From Sulfuricurvum sp. (GTDB lineage Bacteria; Campylobacterota; Campylobacteria; Campylobacterales; Sulfurimonadaceae), in the NCBI GenBank assembly GCA_030694265.1, contig JAUXYP010000006.1:215772-279771 (forward strand): a stretch of 64,000 nt of DNA, in the 5' to 3' direction. The notes under the pieces were generated by a model, which worked only from the letters and a program-made list of their open reading frames with translations, was not told the origin of the DNA and did not search any database. Made by a program: the position numbers and the translations under genes. Below are positions 8,687 to 16,510 of this stretch, piece by piece (the stretch's first letter is position 1; every line of letters begins with the position of its first letter).

Positions 8687-9082
8687 CTAAGTTCGTGGTT
8701 TGAAGTCTAAGCAGACTGAATTGATACAGTAGCGAAGACCGGTTGTTTTTGGCCCATCGGAAAACACATGCCCTAGATGGGCGTCACACGCAGCACACAG
8801 GACTTCAACACGAATCATGCCATGAGCCATGTCTTGCTTCTCTATGATGGTCTCAGGGCTAAGGGGGCTATCGTAGCTAGGCCAGCCAGTTCCTGAATCA
8901 AATTTAGCAGTTGAGTCAAACAATGGGGTACCGCAACAGATGCATGTATAAACGCCATCGGCTTTGTAATTGGCATATTCACCGCTGAATGCAGGTTCTG
9001 TTCCATGTTGACGTGCAACGTAATATGCTTCCGGTGACAATTGCTCTTGCCATTGGCTATCAGACTTGATAATTTTTGTCAT
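8687..9082 (-). CDS. msrB: Peptide-methionine (R)-S-oxide reductase MsrB
   Basis: 131-aa repair enzyme that reduces the R-epimer of methionine sulfoxide. Two CxxC pairs (CICC and CAAC) bind the structural zinc, [10 protein letters not shown] is the conserved substrate loop, HLGHVF is retained, and RYCINS near the C-terminus holds the catalytic cysteine. No signal peptide, hence cytosolic. It begins one base after the end of the upstream helicase-like gene (9084) and precedes ppiA, consistent with a three-gene operon. The motif set excludes MsrA. Confidence 0.95.
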   Translation of the reverse strand: MTKIIKSDSQWQEQLSPEAYYVARQHGTEPAFSGEYANYKADGVYTCICCGTPLFDSTAKFDSGTGWPSYDSPLSPETIIEKQDMAHGMIRVEVLCAACDAHLGHVFSDGPKTTGLRYCINSVCLDFKPRT

Positions 9083-9083
9083 T

Positions 9084-10529
9084 TCATCCCTCCAAATTAG
9101 ATTCGGAGATTATAGTGACCGTATCTGATGCACGGCTTAACGCTAGAGGATAATAGAGTAGATCGTGATGGTTTAGATTGATAAGATAGCTGTGAGGTAC
9201 ATTGAGGCCGCTGATATATTCAGGAGTTGAAAGTGTGATTTCCTCTAAATTATCGTATTGTAAACTAAAAGTATCGTTTAAAATCCTGCAGTTGACTTTT
9301 AAATGATCTTCAATGGCTTTTTTATACTCAAGGAATATCTCGTGGTTAGGTAATATGATCATGATAAGGTTACTGTTTATAGTCTCCAAGTGGGTTTTTA
9401 AACCAGTGAGCAAAGTGAAAAGCGCTCCTTTGGTATGCGTAAAGTGAACGGTATGGACAGTGGGTTGTCGATAGATTGTGGTTAGGGTATTGGCATGTAT
9501 ATCTATGGGATTAGTAACACCACATAAGAGAAGTGCTCGTGAACCCTTATGCTCTATAACCCGCTCCAGCGTTTCAGGGGAGAGCAAATGAACATCGTCA
9601 CAAACAATGAGGCTGCTTTCTAGGAATATACGCGTTGTTTCAATAGATTCATTCTCCGGTGAAGGTGTGTAAAAGTGGAGGTGGGATAAATTGCATTTGA
9701 CAGCTGCAAACTCCATTAGGGAAATAAACTCATTACGCAGTAATTCGCCGCTTAATCGTGTCGGTGTCATAACAAGAACAGATTGCTCAGGATGAGTAAG
9801 CAAATAATCCATTACTTTTCGAATTAATACCGTACTTTTTCCACTGCTGTGCGGGGCACTTAGGACGAGTGTTGAACGATTTTTGATGGGAGTATCCAAA
9901 AACAGCAGTTGTTCTGGTGAGAGGAAGGAGCCAAAAGTTTCAGTGGCTGTTGGTAGTACAAGAGTATGTGCTCTAAGTGATCCGATAACTTTTAGTTTGG
10001 AGAATGCGTACGTTTGATACTCACGTAATGCATGAAGTTTATTTTGAATATCAAGAGCAGTATCATCTTTAAAAATCAATCGTCCTCTTGGTAACAGTTC
10101 ATGGAAGGATGGGCTAAGAGTTTCAAATTCGGCATAGGTGAGATTTTTCATCCAAAAAATTCGCTCTATCGGCGTGGCATCAAAAGAGAGTACGTCCTGA
10201 AGCTTTTGATAAATTATTTTTTCGGTGGATTCAAGTTGAGTATGAGAGGCAGCATGACTCTGGCGCGTTAAACGTTTGACACTCGCCCCCTTGAGTTCTT
10301 GTAAATTCCATAGAATCTTTTCTCCCAAGTAAAGGCCATAATGGGGAAGAAAAAGCAAAAGGTCGATATTAAAATGGTTTTCATGGTGAAATAAGACGAA
10401 ATCGGTTAAATAAACTGAATCTTCAGGAAGTGTTAAATCGTCAAAAATAGTAGCGATATTATCGAGTGAAGGAATGTCTTCTAAGAGTATTTTTGACGAT
10501 TTAAAACGGGAAAAAAAGGAAAATAGCAA
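9084..10529 (-). CDS. NERD-like / SF1 helicase-like P-loop protein
   Basis: 481-aa protein. Residues about 45-100 ([19 protein letters not shown] and following) resemble the beta-hairpin of NERD nuclease-related domains. From residue 203 a UvrD/Rep-type ATPase core follows: [11 protein letters not shown] is the Q-motif-like entry, APHSSGKST (225-233, K231) Walker A, and [10 protein letters not shown] (D311, D312) Walker B with DD in place of DE. Motifs of a full second RecA domain are weak; the C-terminal [13 protein letters not shown] resembles motif VI, where SF1 helicases read ALTRA. It is therefore probably a compact or divergent NERD-helicase of unknown substrate. TTG start behind AGGGG, downstream of a TATAAT box. 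First gene before msrB-ppiA. Confidence 0.6.
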   Translation of the reverse strand: MLFSFFSRFKSSKILLEDIPSLDNIATIFDDLTLPEDSVYLTDFVLFHHENHFNIDLLLFLPHYGLYLGEKILWNLQELKGASVKRLTRQSHAASHTQLESTEKIIYQKLQDVLSFDATPIERIFWMKNLTYAEFETLSPSFHELLPRGRLIFKDDTALDIQNKLHALREYQTYAFSKLKVIGSLRAHTLVLPTATETFGSFLSPEQLLFLDTPIKNRSTLVLSAPHSSGKSTVLIRKVMDYLLTHPEQSVLVMTPTRLSGELLRNEFISLMEFAAVKCNLSHLHFYTPSPENESIETTRIFLESSLIVCDDVHLLSPETLERVIEHKGSRALLLCGVTNPIDIHANTLTTIYRQPTVHTVHFTHTKGALFTLLTGLKTHLETINSNLIMIILPNHEIFLEYKKAIEDHLKVNCRILNDTFSLQYDNLEEITLSTPEYISGLNVPHSYLINLNHHDLLYYPLALSRASDTVTIISESNLEG

Positions 10530-10557
10530 AAAAACCCCTAAATTCAGATAATGAGTA

Positions 10558-10563
10558 ATTATA
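10558..10563 (-). promoter_or_regulatory. -10 box of the helicase-like gene
   Basis: TATAAT on the minus strand, 28 bases from the TTG start at 10529, with AGGGG between. No convincing -35 hexamer was identified. Confidence 0.45.
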
Positions 10564-10572
10564 ACCTATTTG

Positions 10573-10624
10573 AAAAAAAAAGAGAGAAATGAAGTTAAGT
10601 GTTCCTGAAGAAGATCCTCAGGAA
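10573..10624 (-). terminator. Probable terminator after the HU gene
   Basis: Downstream of the HU stop on the minus strand, TTCCTGA and TCAGGAA (10624-10618 and 10608-10602) can form a 7-bp stem with a 9-base loop. A run of nine T residues (10581-10573, A on the plus strand) follows about 20 bases later, which is further than in a textbook terminator. Confidence 0.4.
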
Positions 10625-10637
10625 GATGGGAAACAAA

Positions 10638-10922
10638 TTACTTTGCTGCAGCAACGCTGTCTTTAAGACTTTTGCCTGGCTTGAATTTAGGAACCATTTT
10701 GTCAGAAGTTGTATAAGTTTTAGTAGTACCAGGTACTGTACCGCTTTTACCTTTTTGTAATGATGCTGCAAAACTTCCAAAACCTACCAAAGAAACTTCT
10801 TCTTTAGAAACAAGCGCTTCAGTTACTGCTTCTGTGAAAGCTTTGATAGCTGTTTCAGCTTCAATTTTAGTTTTGTAACCACCATTTTTTTGTACCAACT
10901 CTACGAATTGTGCTTTGTTCAT
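10638..10922 (-). CDS. hup: DNA-binding protein HU
   Basis: 94-aa histone-like protein. It begins MNKAQFVELV, contains the conserved GFGSF turn (VSLVGFGSFAA) and the DNA-contacting beta-arm with its proline-centred tip (here GTVPGTT), and ends in a lysine-rich FKPGKSLKD tail. HU dimers bend and compact DNA and assist replication initiation and recombination. The length is typical. It is monocistronic, with its own terminator-like hairpin and a 110-base upstream region that holds a 7-bp inverted repeat (10953-10959 with 10990-10996) between the likely promoter and the ATG. AAGGG precedes the start. Confidence 0.95.
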   Translation of the reverse strand: MNKAQFVELVQKNGGYKTKIEAETAIKAFTEAVTEALVSKEEVSLVGFGSFAASLQKGKSGTVPGTTKTYTTSDKMVPKFKPGKSLKDSVAAAK

Positions 10923-11033
10923 TTATTACCCTTAAGATTAGATAGATGACATTCACTTCAACCCCCTGCTTCTATGGGAAATAGAGAGGGAAGTGATTCA
11001 AACGCGAATACTTTAATATCTCTTAGCTTAAAT

Positions 11034-11273
11034 TTATCTGTGTTTTTCTATTTTTTTGTAATTTGTTGGCAAAATTGACCATTTTAGAGCACTTTTTGTC
11101 TTTTTAATGGATGAGCAGTCATTTAAAAAGTATTTCATTGACTCTTTAATGTGCAGTATCCAATAGCAATGGTATTGAGACAAAGACCATTTTAGGGGTG
11201 AAAATCGTGTTGAGGAGATGGATAAAAAAACATCTTCTAAGCCATCGCGTTCTTGCTCACTTAAAATGCTCAT
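11034..11273 (-). CDS. Hypothetical protein, 79 aa
   Basis: I do not assign a function. The N-terminal LSEQERDGLEDVFLSI is an amphipathic acidic helix of a type I have seen in small Campylobacterota proteins; the rest is basic and aromatic-rich without motifs or a signal peptide. It starts inside the end of the preceding HTH gene (4-base ATGA overlap at 11270-11273), which supports it being translated with that regulator. It may be an accessory of the HTH protein, or a decayed gene. Confidence 0.55.
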   Translation of the reverse strand: MSILSEQERDGLEDVFLSISSTRFSPLKWSLSQYHCYWILHIKESMKYFLNDCSSIKKTKSALKWSILPTNYKKIEKHR

Positions 11274-11515
11274 GTTAGTTTTCCTAATTTATTAATTTTT
11301 CGTATCACTCTGATGATTTCATCGTCATCGAGCATGGCGAGCATTTCAAGAACAGCTTTAGCCGCTTGCGGTTTTGCATTTCCTAATCTCCAATCTTGAT
11401 AGGTTCGCATAGAAATATCCAACTTTTCAGACATCGTTTTTTGGGAAATCTTTTTGCCATTGTTTTGTGCCTCAACGGCATTATGTAGAAGATTAAAAAT
11501 ATCATTGATTTCCAT
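11270..11515 (-). CDS. Small HTH (XRE-like) DNA-binding protein
   Basis: 81-aa protein with a helix-turn-helix: KKISQKTMSEKLDISMRTYQDWRLG (about 21-45) reads as recognition helix MRTYQDWR preceded by the positioning helix, as in Cro/XRE regulators. The C-terminal half is helical and ends in a basic tail. No effector domain is present. It is followed by the 79-aa gene with a 4-base overlap. Size resembles an antitoxin or phage-type repressor, but the partner does not look like a known toxin, so I do not call a toxin-antitoxin pair. Confidence 0.65.
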   Translation of the reverse strand: MEINDIFNLLHNAVEAQNNGKKISQKTMSEKLDISMRTYQDWRLGNAKPQAAKAVLEMLAMLDDDEIIRVIRKINKLGKLT

Positions 11516-11697
11516 TACCCCATTCTAATCTTCATTTCTTAAAATAAACATTAAAGTGTGTGTTTTGGTCTTTATAAATTATATAAATGGAATAAATATG
11601 TAGTTAATGCACAGAATAACGTATAATATTGGATAGATTATAATAGAATTAATGGTGAGTGAAAAAAAAGGTGGGGATGTAGAAGCCTTGTTAAAGG
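11516..11697. other. Intergenic region with A/T-rich promoters
   Basis: 182 bases between two leftward genes. It holds two TATAAT-like boxes in plus orientation (near 11631 and 11641) and A/T-rich sequence that probably drives the HTH gene leftward. A 36-codon plus-strand reading frame begins at 11652 (see findings). No repeat or RNA gene was recognised. Confidence 0.35.
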
Positions 11698-12366
11698 CTA
11701 AAGAAGATCAGTATAGTCGTATTTTGACAAATCGACGTAAAATATTCCCTCTCGTTGGATAATACGGACATCACTGCCAAAACGCTCTGTAAAACGGTGA
11801 CGTACCAGTTTGCGTTCTTCACTTCCTATGCCTATGAATTTTAAATAGCGTTTCAATTCAATAATCCCTTTTGGTTCAATAGAGATAGTACTGGATTGTG
11901 CTACATCGACGTCATGTACCGTATTGGTATTGTTAGAGAGCATTAATTTACTACTGAGCACTTCTAAAATATTTTTGAGCTGCTCATCTTTGGCCATGTA
12001 TATTTCTTCAATTCGTACACGCTCGGCTATCAACATCTCCTCTTTGTCGTTTGTCAATTGGTCTATTTTTGCTTCAAGTTCTTTGATCTTGAGTTTGAGA
12101 TGGTGATTTTCTTTTTGATAAAGGGAAATGACCATCCCAACGCTTGTTTTAGGAGATGCAGTTACTGGGACAGTTGCAGTTACTGTTTGTTTCGAGGAAT
12201 CGTGTATTTCTCGTTGCTTTTCTTCATCAAGTGAACTGCGGGGAACTATGATATAGGTTACCCCCGATTCAATAATATAATTGAGTCGTTTGGTCCGAAT
12301 CTTATTTTGTATCATTTCTTTAGACATTTTAAATGTTTTTGCGTATTCATCAATACTAAATCGCAC
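11698..12366 (-). CDS. HTH/coiled-coil protein of unknown function
   Basis: 222-aa protein. The N-terminus (FSIDEYAKTFKMSKEMIQNKIRTKRLNYI, residues about 3-31) looks like a MerR/excisionase-type winged helix that selects a DNA site. A Ser/Thr/Val linker (about 58-75) leads into a long charged coiled coil (about 82-140), and a compact C-terminal domain follows (about 165-222, IELKRYLKFIGIGSEERKLVRHRF). No membrane segment. It is encoded 3' of the cyclase gene and overlaps it by 11 bases, so the two are co-translated. It might be a regulator or effector for the cyclase product; this is inference only. Confidence 0.6.
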   Translation of the reverse strand: MRFSIDEYAKTFKMSKEMIQNKIRTKRLNYIIESGVTYIIVPRSSLDEEKQREIHDSSKQTVTATVPVTASPKTSVGMVISLYQKENHHLKLKIKELEAKIDQLTNDKEEMLIAERVRIEEIYMAKDEQLKNILEVLSSKLMLSNNTNTVHDVDVAQSSTISIEPKGIIELKRYLKFIGIGSEERKLVRHRFTERFGSDVRIIQREGIFYVDLSKYDYTDLL

Positions 12367-13018
12367 GAATTCTCCTTTTTGGGGTTAACCAGTCTTGTTT
12401 TGGAGGAGGGATTATTCCTCCTTGACGCATCCATATTAAATAACCGTTGCGTTTAATTTCATGTTTATCATGAAAGGTGTGCAGTGCGCTGTATCGAAAT
12501 TCACATTTTTTTAAAAGAGCTGAAAAGTCGTCATGTTCATCCAAAAAGGTTTGCAATGAGTCGAAGGCTGAGGCCGAAATAAAAACGGTATCAGCTACTA
12601 AGTTTTTGATTTCGATATAGCGTGCACACTCATTTAAACCATCACCTACAAAGTTATTATGTCCCAAAATATCTTCAAATCGGTGTACCTTTCCGGTATG
12701 AACGGCTACTCTTATACCCTGAAAATAGGGGTACTCTTTCGAAATAAAATCAGAAAAATGGATAAAAGAGAGACCAAGGATCGCTCCGAATCCTTTAAGA
12801 TTTGGATGTAAGATACAATAAAAACCATCACCTGTAGGGATAATACCTTGTAGCATTTTTTCCAAAGGTATGCCTGAATTTTCCAACATTTTTCGAATCA
12901 TTTTTTTGTAACTTTGAGAAAGAAACGTAATGAGTTCAAGCTGTTTGGACATTTCAAGGCGAGAAAAGTCGATGATATCAATCAAAACGATATCAGTCTC
13001 AATAGCTTGTTTATGCAT
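12356..13018 (-). CDS. Stand-alone class III nucleotide cyclase-like protein
   Basis: 220-aa soluble protein made almost wholly of a cyclase homology domain. VLIDIIDFS (D14) and PTGDGFYCIL (D64) match the two metal-binding aspartates, IRVAVHTGKV the central strand, and VGDGLNECARYIE the transition-state Asn and Arg (N129, R133, spacing N-x3-R kept). The residues that normally choose adenine or guanine (Lys/Glu three before the GD motif, Asp/Cys six before the Asn) appear to be Ile and Asn, so the base cannot be predicted. No sensor, HAMP or membrane segment is attached. Upstream partner of the HTH/coiled-coil gene, 11-base overlap. It could also be an inactive homologue. Confidence 0.7.
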   Translation of the reverse strand: MHKQAIETDIVLIDIIDFSRLEMSKQLELITFLSQSYKKMIRKMLENSGIPLEKMLQGIIPTGDGFYCILHPNLKGFGAILGLSFIHFSDFISKEYPYFQGIRVAVHTGKVHRFEDILGHNNFVGDGLNECARYIEIKNLVADTVFISASAFDSLQTFLDEHDDFSALLKKCEFRYSALHTFHDKHEIKRNGYLIWMRQGGIIPPPKQDWLTPKRRIRAI

Positions 13019-13181
13019 AATTTGGATAGTTTCCAGTTACTGAAATAGGTCATTCATTGTAGTCAAATTCACCTCTATAATCACTGAGATGGCGTGTTTA
13101 ATATCGGCAAAAATAACAAAGTTGTAATCTAAATATGTTATTATGGACAAAAGTAAACATTATTAAATATAGGAAAAAAGT

Positions 13182-14678
13182 ATGCAAAAGCGAACAAAAA
13201 TTTTGGCAACGGTTGGGCCAGCGTCGGAGAGTGTAAAAACATTATCAGGAATGATTCGAGCCGGTGTCAATGTCTTTCGTCTTAATTTTTCACACGGAAC
13301 ACATGAATATCATTTGGGAGTACTGAATAATATCCGTCAAGCAATGCGCGAAACGGGGCTTATTGTAGGAATTTTACAAGACATAAGTGGTCCAAAAATT
13401 CGTATTGGTATTTTAAAAGAGGAGTTTCATTTACATCCTAAAGACATCATTGATGTGTACTATGAAGAGATTGAGGGGGAGCAAGTAGGAGAACATCATT
13501 TTCAAACGTGTCTAAATCAAGGCGAGATATTAAAAATGCTCAATGTGGGAGATGCTATTTACTTATATGATGGCAATATTCGTGCTAAAGTTATTGAATG
13601 TGAAGAGAAATATGTGCGCATTAGTATCGAAAATCAGGGGAAGCTTGGGTCTAAAAAAGGGGTTAACTTTCCTAATACACGATTAGGTATTGATGTATTA
13701 ACGCCTAAAGACCGTATTGATATGGCATGGGGTGTTGCTAATGGCGTTGATTTTATGGCGATCTCTTTTGTTCAAAATGCTGCGGATATGATTGAAGCTC
13801 GAAATATTATCCGTTCACTTAACGGAGAGGTCCAATTGTTCGCTAAAATTGAGAAATTTGATGCGGTTGAAAATATTGATGAAATTTTAGAGTATTCAGA
13901 TGGAGTGATGGTGGCGCGAGGTGACTTGGGAATTGAAGTTCCTTATCATCGTGTTCCCACTATTCAAAAAATGTTGATTCGAAAAGCAAATGAATCTTCA
14001 AAACCTGTAATTACTGCGACACAAATGCTGTTGTCTATGACTGAAAAAGAGACGGCTACGCGTGCTGAGATAAGCGATGTAGCTAATGCCGTATTGGATG
14101 GAACGGATGCTGTGATGCTATCTGAAGAATCGGCTGTTGGACATAATCCTATTTTAGTAGTTGAGACAATGGTCAACACCATACAATCGATTGAAGAGAT
14201 TTATCCATTTGATAAATTTCTAGAGTTTAAGCATCATGATCCGATGGATACGGTTAATGAATCGGCTGTACGCCTTGGAGATGCATTGCATGCTGCTGGG
14301 ATTATAGCGATGACTACATCGGGACAGTCTGCTATAAAACTCGCACGATATCGTCCCCAGATGACTATTTATGCGGCTACACACGATGAGAGAGTGGCGC
14401 GTTTATTAACCATTGCATGGGGGGTAGTACCGGCATATTTGATTAAAAAAGGGAAGCTTGAAGATATGCTAGGTGAGATTATTACGCGTGGGCTTGCGCG
14501 TAAAATAATAGATAAAACACAAACGTATATTTTTACCGCAGGAGATCCTGTGGGAGTGAAGGGAACAACCAATACCATTCGTATTTTGAGAGAGCATGAA
14601 ATTACATTTTTTGAAGAGAGCAAAAATGTAACAGGGAAAACTAAAAAAGCGATAGAAATAGCACCTACGCTTTTTTAA
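13182..14678 (+). CDS. pyk: Pyruvate kinase
   Basis: 498-aa glycolytic enzyme converting phosphoenolpyruvate and ADP to pyruvate and ATP. RTKILATVGPASE and the FRLNFSHGTHEYH motif open the barrel; the lid (B) domain follows; FAKIEKFDAVENIDEI contains the catalytic lysine in the IEK motif; MVARGDLGIEV and TATQMLLSM are the metal/substrate signatures; a C-terminal allosteric domain begins near residue 355. In an organism using the reductive TCA cycle it would act in the catabolic direction and so is likely regulated. Its own transcription unit, divergent from the cyclase pair across 163 bases. Confidence 0.95.
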   Translation: MQKRTKILATVGPASESVKTLSGMIRAGVNVFRLNFSHGTHEYHLGVLNNIRQAMRETGLIVGILQDISGPKIRIGILKEEFHLHPKDIIDVYYEEIEGEQVGEHHFQTCLNQGEILKMLNVGDAIYLYDGNIRAKVIECEEKYVRISIENQGKLGSKKGVNFPNTRLGIDVLTPKDRIDMAWGVANGVDFMAISFVQNAADMIEARNIIRSLNGEVQLFAKIEKFDAVENIDEILEYSDGVMVARGDLGIEVPYHRVPTIQKMLIRKANESSKPVITATQMLLSMTEKETATRAEISDVANAVLDGTDAVMLSEESAVGHNPILVVETMVNTIQSIEEIYPFDKFLEFKHHDPMDTVNESAVRLGDALHAAGIIAMTTSGQSAIKLARYRPQMTIYAATHDERVARLLTIAWGVVPAYLIKKGKLEDMLGEIITRGLARKIIDKTQTYIFTAGDPVGVKGTTNTIRILREHEITFFEESKNVTGKTKKAIEIAPTLF

Positions 14679-14772
14679 ATGTGGACCATGTTTTGCTAGT
14701 AATTTAACGTTTTAGAAAAGGTGCATTATGGTGTTTCGTCGCGCCGCCTTTTCTTAAAACAACTCTTTTCGC

Positions 14773-14778
14773 TACAAT
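14773..14778 (+). promoter_or_regulatory. -10 box of cmoA, possibly leaderless transcript
   Basis: TACAAT ends at 14778 and overlaps an in-frame ATG at 14777 that therefore cannot be transcribed whole. The next ATG, 14786, sits about eight bases from the box, where transcription should start. Confidence 0.45.
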
Positions 14779-14785
14779 GCTGCTT

Positions 14786-15502
14786 ATGAACACTGATACT
14801 TTATTTACGAAACCTATTTCTAAACAGTTTGAATTTGATGCTGATGTGGCAGCTGTATTTGACGATATGCTAAGCCGTTCAGTCCCTTTTTACAAAGAAT
14901 CTTTACAGCTGACTCGGCAATTTTCAATTAACGCATTACGTGAGGGCGGAAGAGTAATTGATCTTGGATGCTCCACGGCTTCCTTACTCTTAGAGATTGA
15001 GCGTTCTCTACAATCAATGGATGGAATTGAGTTAATCGGTATTGACAATTCAACTGCCATGATAGAACATGCCCATAAAAAAATAGAAGCGTATGGATCA
15101 AAAATTTCGTTGGTTGAGGGGGATATTTTAGAATATCCTTTTGGCAGTACCAAGGTTATTGTTTGTAACTACACATTGCAATTCATACGTCCCATGGTGA
15201 GAGAAACGCTTTTGCGTAAAATATACGATTCTCTGGAAGAGGGTGGTGTATTTATTTTTAGCGAAAAAGTACTGAGTGAAAATGCAACACTTAATAAACA
15301 GCTCATTGATTGTTATTATAACTTCAAAAAAGAGCAGGGGTACAGTGAATACGAGATCGTTCAAAAGCGCGAGGCCCTCGAGAATGTGCTGATACCTTAT
15401 ACGATGATAGAAAATATTGAAATGGCAAAAAAAAGCGGTTTTTCAAGCTGTGATGTTCTATTCAGATGGGCCAATTTTGCAACGTTTATCGCGTGCAAAT
15501 AA
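14786..15502 (+). CDS. cmoA: Carboxy-SAM synthase CmoA
   Basis: 238-aa Rossmann-fold methyltransferase relative. The N-terminal FDADVAAVFDDMLSRSVPFY is diagnostic of CmoA, VIDLGCSTASLL is the SAM-binding motif I, and FIFSEKV lies in the later core. CmoA makes carboxy-S-adenosyl-methionine from SAM and prephenate; CmoB uses it to modify U34 of tRNAs to cmo5U. CmoB is not in the window. The frame is open from 14777, but that ATG lies inside the -10 box, so 14786 is preferred; it also matches the family start (MNTDTLF). Confidence 0.9.
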   Translation: MNTDTLFTKPISKQFEFDADVAAVFDDMLSRSVPFYKESLQLTRQFSINALREGGRVIDLGCSTASLLLEIERSLQSMDGIELIGIDNSTAMIEHAHKKIEAYGSKISLVEGDILEYPFGSTKVIVCNYTLQFIRPMVRETLLRKIYDSLEEGGVFIFSEKVLSENATLNKQLIDCYYNFKKEQGYSEYEIVQKREALENVLIPYTMIENIEMAKKSGFSSCDVLFRWANFATFIACK

Positions 15503-15516
15503 TGACTAGATAAAAC

Positions 15517-15732
15517 TCACCATACTTTCGGATCTGCAGCTTTGGCAGGTGATGTTAATGCTTTTTTGACATCACTGTAGTCAACGATATTCTCATCGCA
15601 TTTCTTTTGATAATACCCTTGTGCATCGTAATATTCTTCGCAGTCATTATAGTAGCGTAAGCTAACGCCTCGTTCATTCACACAGCCAGTAAATAGTAGC
15701 ATCGCTATAAAAAATAATAATCTTTTAATCAT
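15517..15732 (-). CDS. Small predicted lipoprotein
   Basis: 71-aa protein with a lipoprotein signal: MIKRLLFFIAMLLFTGC, the lipobox being LFTGC with the acylated cysteine at residue 17. The mature part is short and Tyr/Asp/Lys-rich (RYYNDCEEYYDAQG) with two further cysteines, and shows no known domain. The frame is open to 15786, but a start at 15732 removes a non-signal N-terminus and has AAGGT ten bases upstream. It begins 13 bases after nth in the same direction. Function unknown. Confidence 0.7.
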   Translation of the reverse strand: MIKRLLFFIAMLLFTGCVNERGVSLRYYNDCEEYYDAQGYYQKKCDENIVDYSDVKKALTSPAKAADPKVW

Positions 15733-15745
15733 GGCCGATTTTACC

Positions 15746-16393
15746 TTATCTCGGTTTAAAACTTTCCTTGGTTTTGCAGTAGGCATTTAAAAAGCATCCG
15801 TCATCACATTTTGGATTTCGTGCGGTACATATATAACGCCCGAAGAGGACCATCCCCTGATGAAGTTGATGAAGATTTGTTTTAAACTTTTTTACCAGGG
15901 TTGCTTCAGTTGTCGCAGGTGTGAGATCATCACTGAGTCCCAGACGATGACTAACTCTAAAAACATGGGTATCGACTGCCATTAAATTGGCTCCTGTATA
16001 CTCTATCAAGACGACATGTGCAGTCTTTTGCCCTACCCCTGCAAGGGTAATGAGTTCTTTTTCATCCAGAGGGACTTCCCCATTATAGACATTTACAATC
16101 CGTTTGGCCATCTCAATGAGATTGATTGCTTTGTTATTGAAAAAAGAGCAGGTTTGAAGTAGATTTTTAACGTCTTTCAAATCCGCCTTGGCTAAATCAT
16201 AGGCAGTTGGGTACGCGTTAAACAGGGCAGGAGTTATCAGATTTACCCGCTTATCGGTACATTGAGCAGAAAGAGCCACGGCAATGACCAGTTCATAAAC
16301 ATTACGATAGGTGAGCTCAGTGACAGCATCATCGTAACGCGCCACCAGCTCAGATTTTATAGCTTCAATTTCTTTTCTCGTTGCTTTCTTCAT
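15746..16393 (-). CDS. nth: Endonuclease III (DNA glycosylase/AP lyase)
   Basis: 215-aa base-excision repair enzyme removing oxidised pyrimidines. ALSAQCTDKRVN is the active-site helix region; the helix-hairpin-helix LAGVGQKTAHVVL and following VDTHVFRVSHRLGL carry the catalytic lysine (GxGxKTA) and aspartate (VDTHVxR). The C-terminal iron-sulfur loop has four cysteines, C-x6-C-x3-C-x5-C, one residue longer in the middle gap than the E. coli x2. A TATAAT box lies upstream on the minus strand. Length is normal. Confidence 0.93.
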   Translation of the reverse strand: MKKATRKEIEAIKSELVARYDDAVTELTYRNVYELVIAVALSAQCTDKRVNLITPALFNAYPTAYDLAKADLKDVKNLLQTCSFFNNKAINLIEMAKRIVNVYNGEVPLDEKELITLAGVGQKTAHVVLIEYTGANLMAVDTHVFRVSHRLGLSDDLTPATTEATLVKKFKTNLHQLHQGMVLFGRYICTARNPKCDDGCFLNAYCKTKESFKPR

Positions 16394-16458
16394 TCGGATA
16401 AACTCATTTTTTCAAATTATAGCATTATGCTTCAAACACCCACATGGAATTTTTGTGT

Positions 16459-16464
16459 TACAAT
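16459..16464 (+). promoter_or_regulatory. Extended -10 promoter before the hybrid kinases
   Basis: TGTTACAAT (TGn extended -10, box 16459-16464) lies 46 bases upstream of the TTG start at 16511. An untranslated or short-ORF-bearing leader would follow. Confidence 0.4.
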
Positions 16465-16510
16465 ATACTACTTATGTTAATGAGTGTGATCTTAAGCGTG
16501 GGAGTATGGT

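Noticed and set aside
11034..11515. Toxin-antitoxin pair
   Set aside because: The HTH protein and overlapping 79-aa gene have the right size, but the 79-aa product shows no known toxin motif.
15733..15786. Longer start of the small lipoprotein gene
   Set aside because: The added N-terminus is charged, overlaps the nth end and hides the lipobox signal; 15732 has a better ribosome-binding site.
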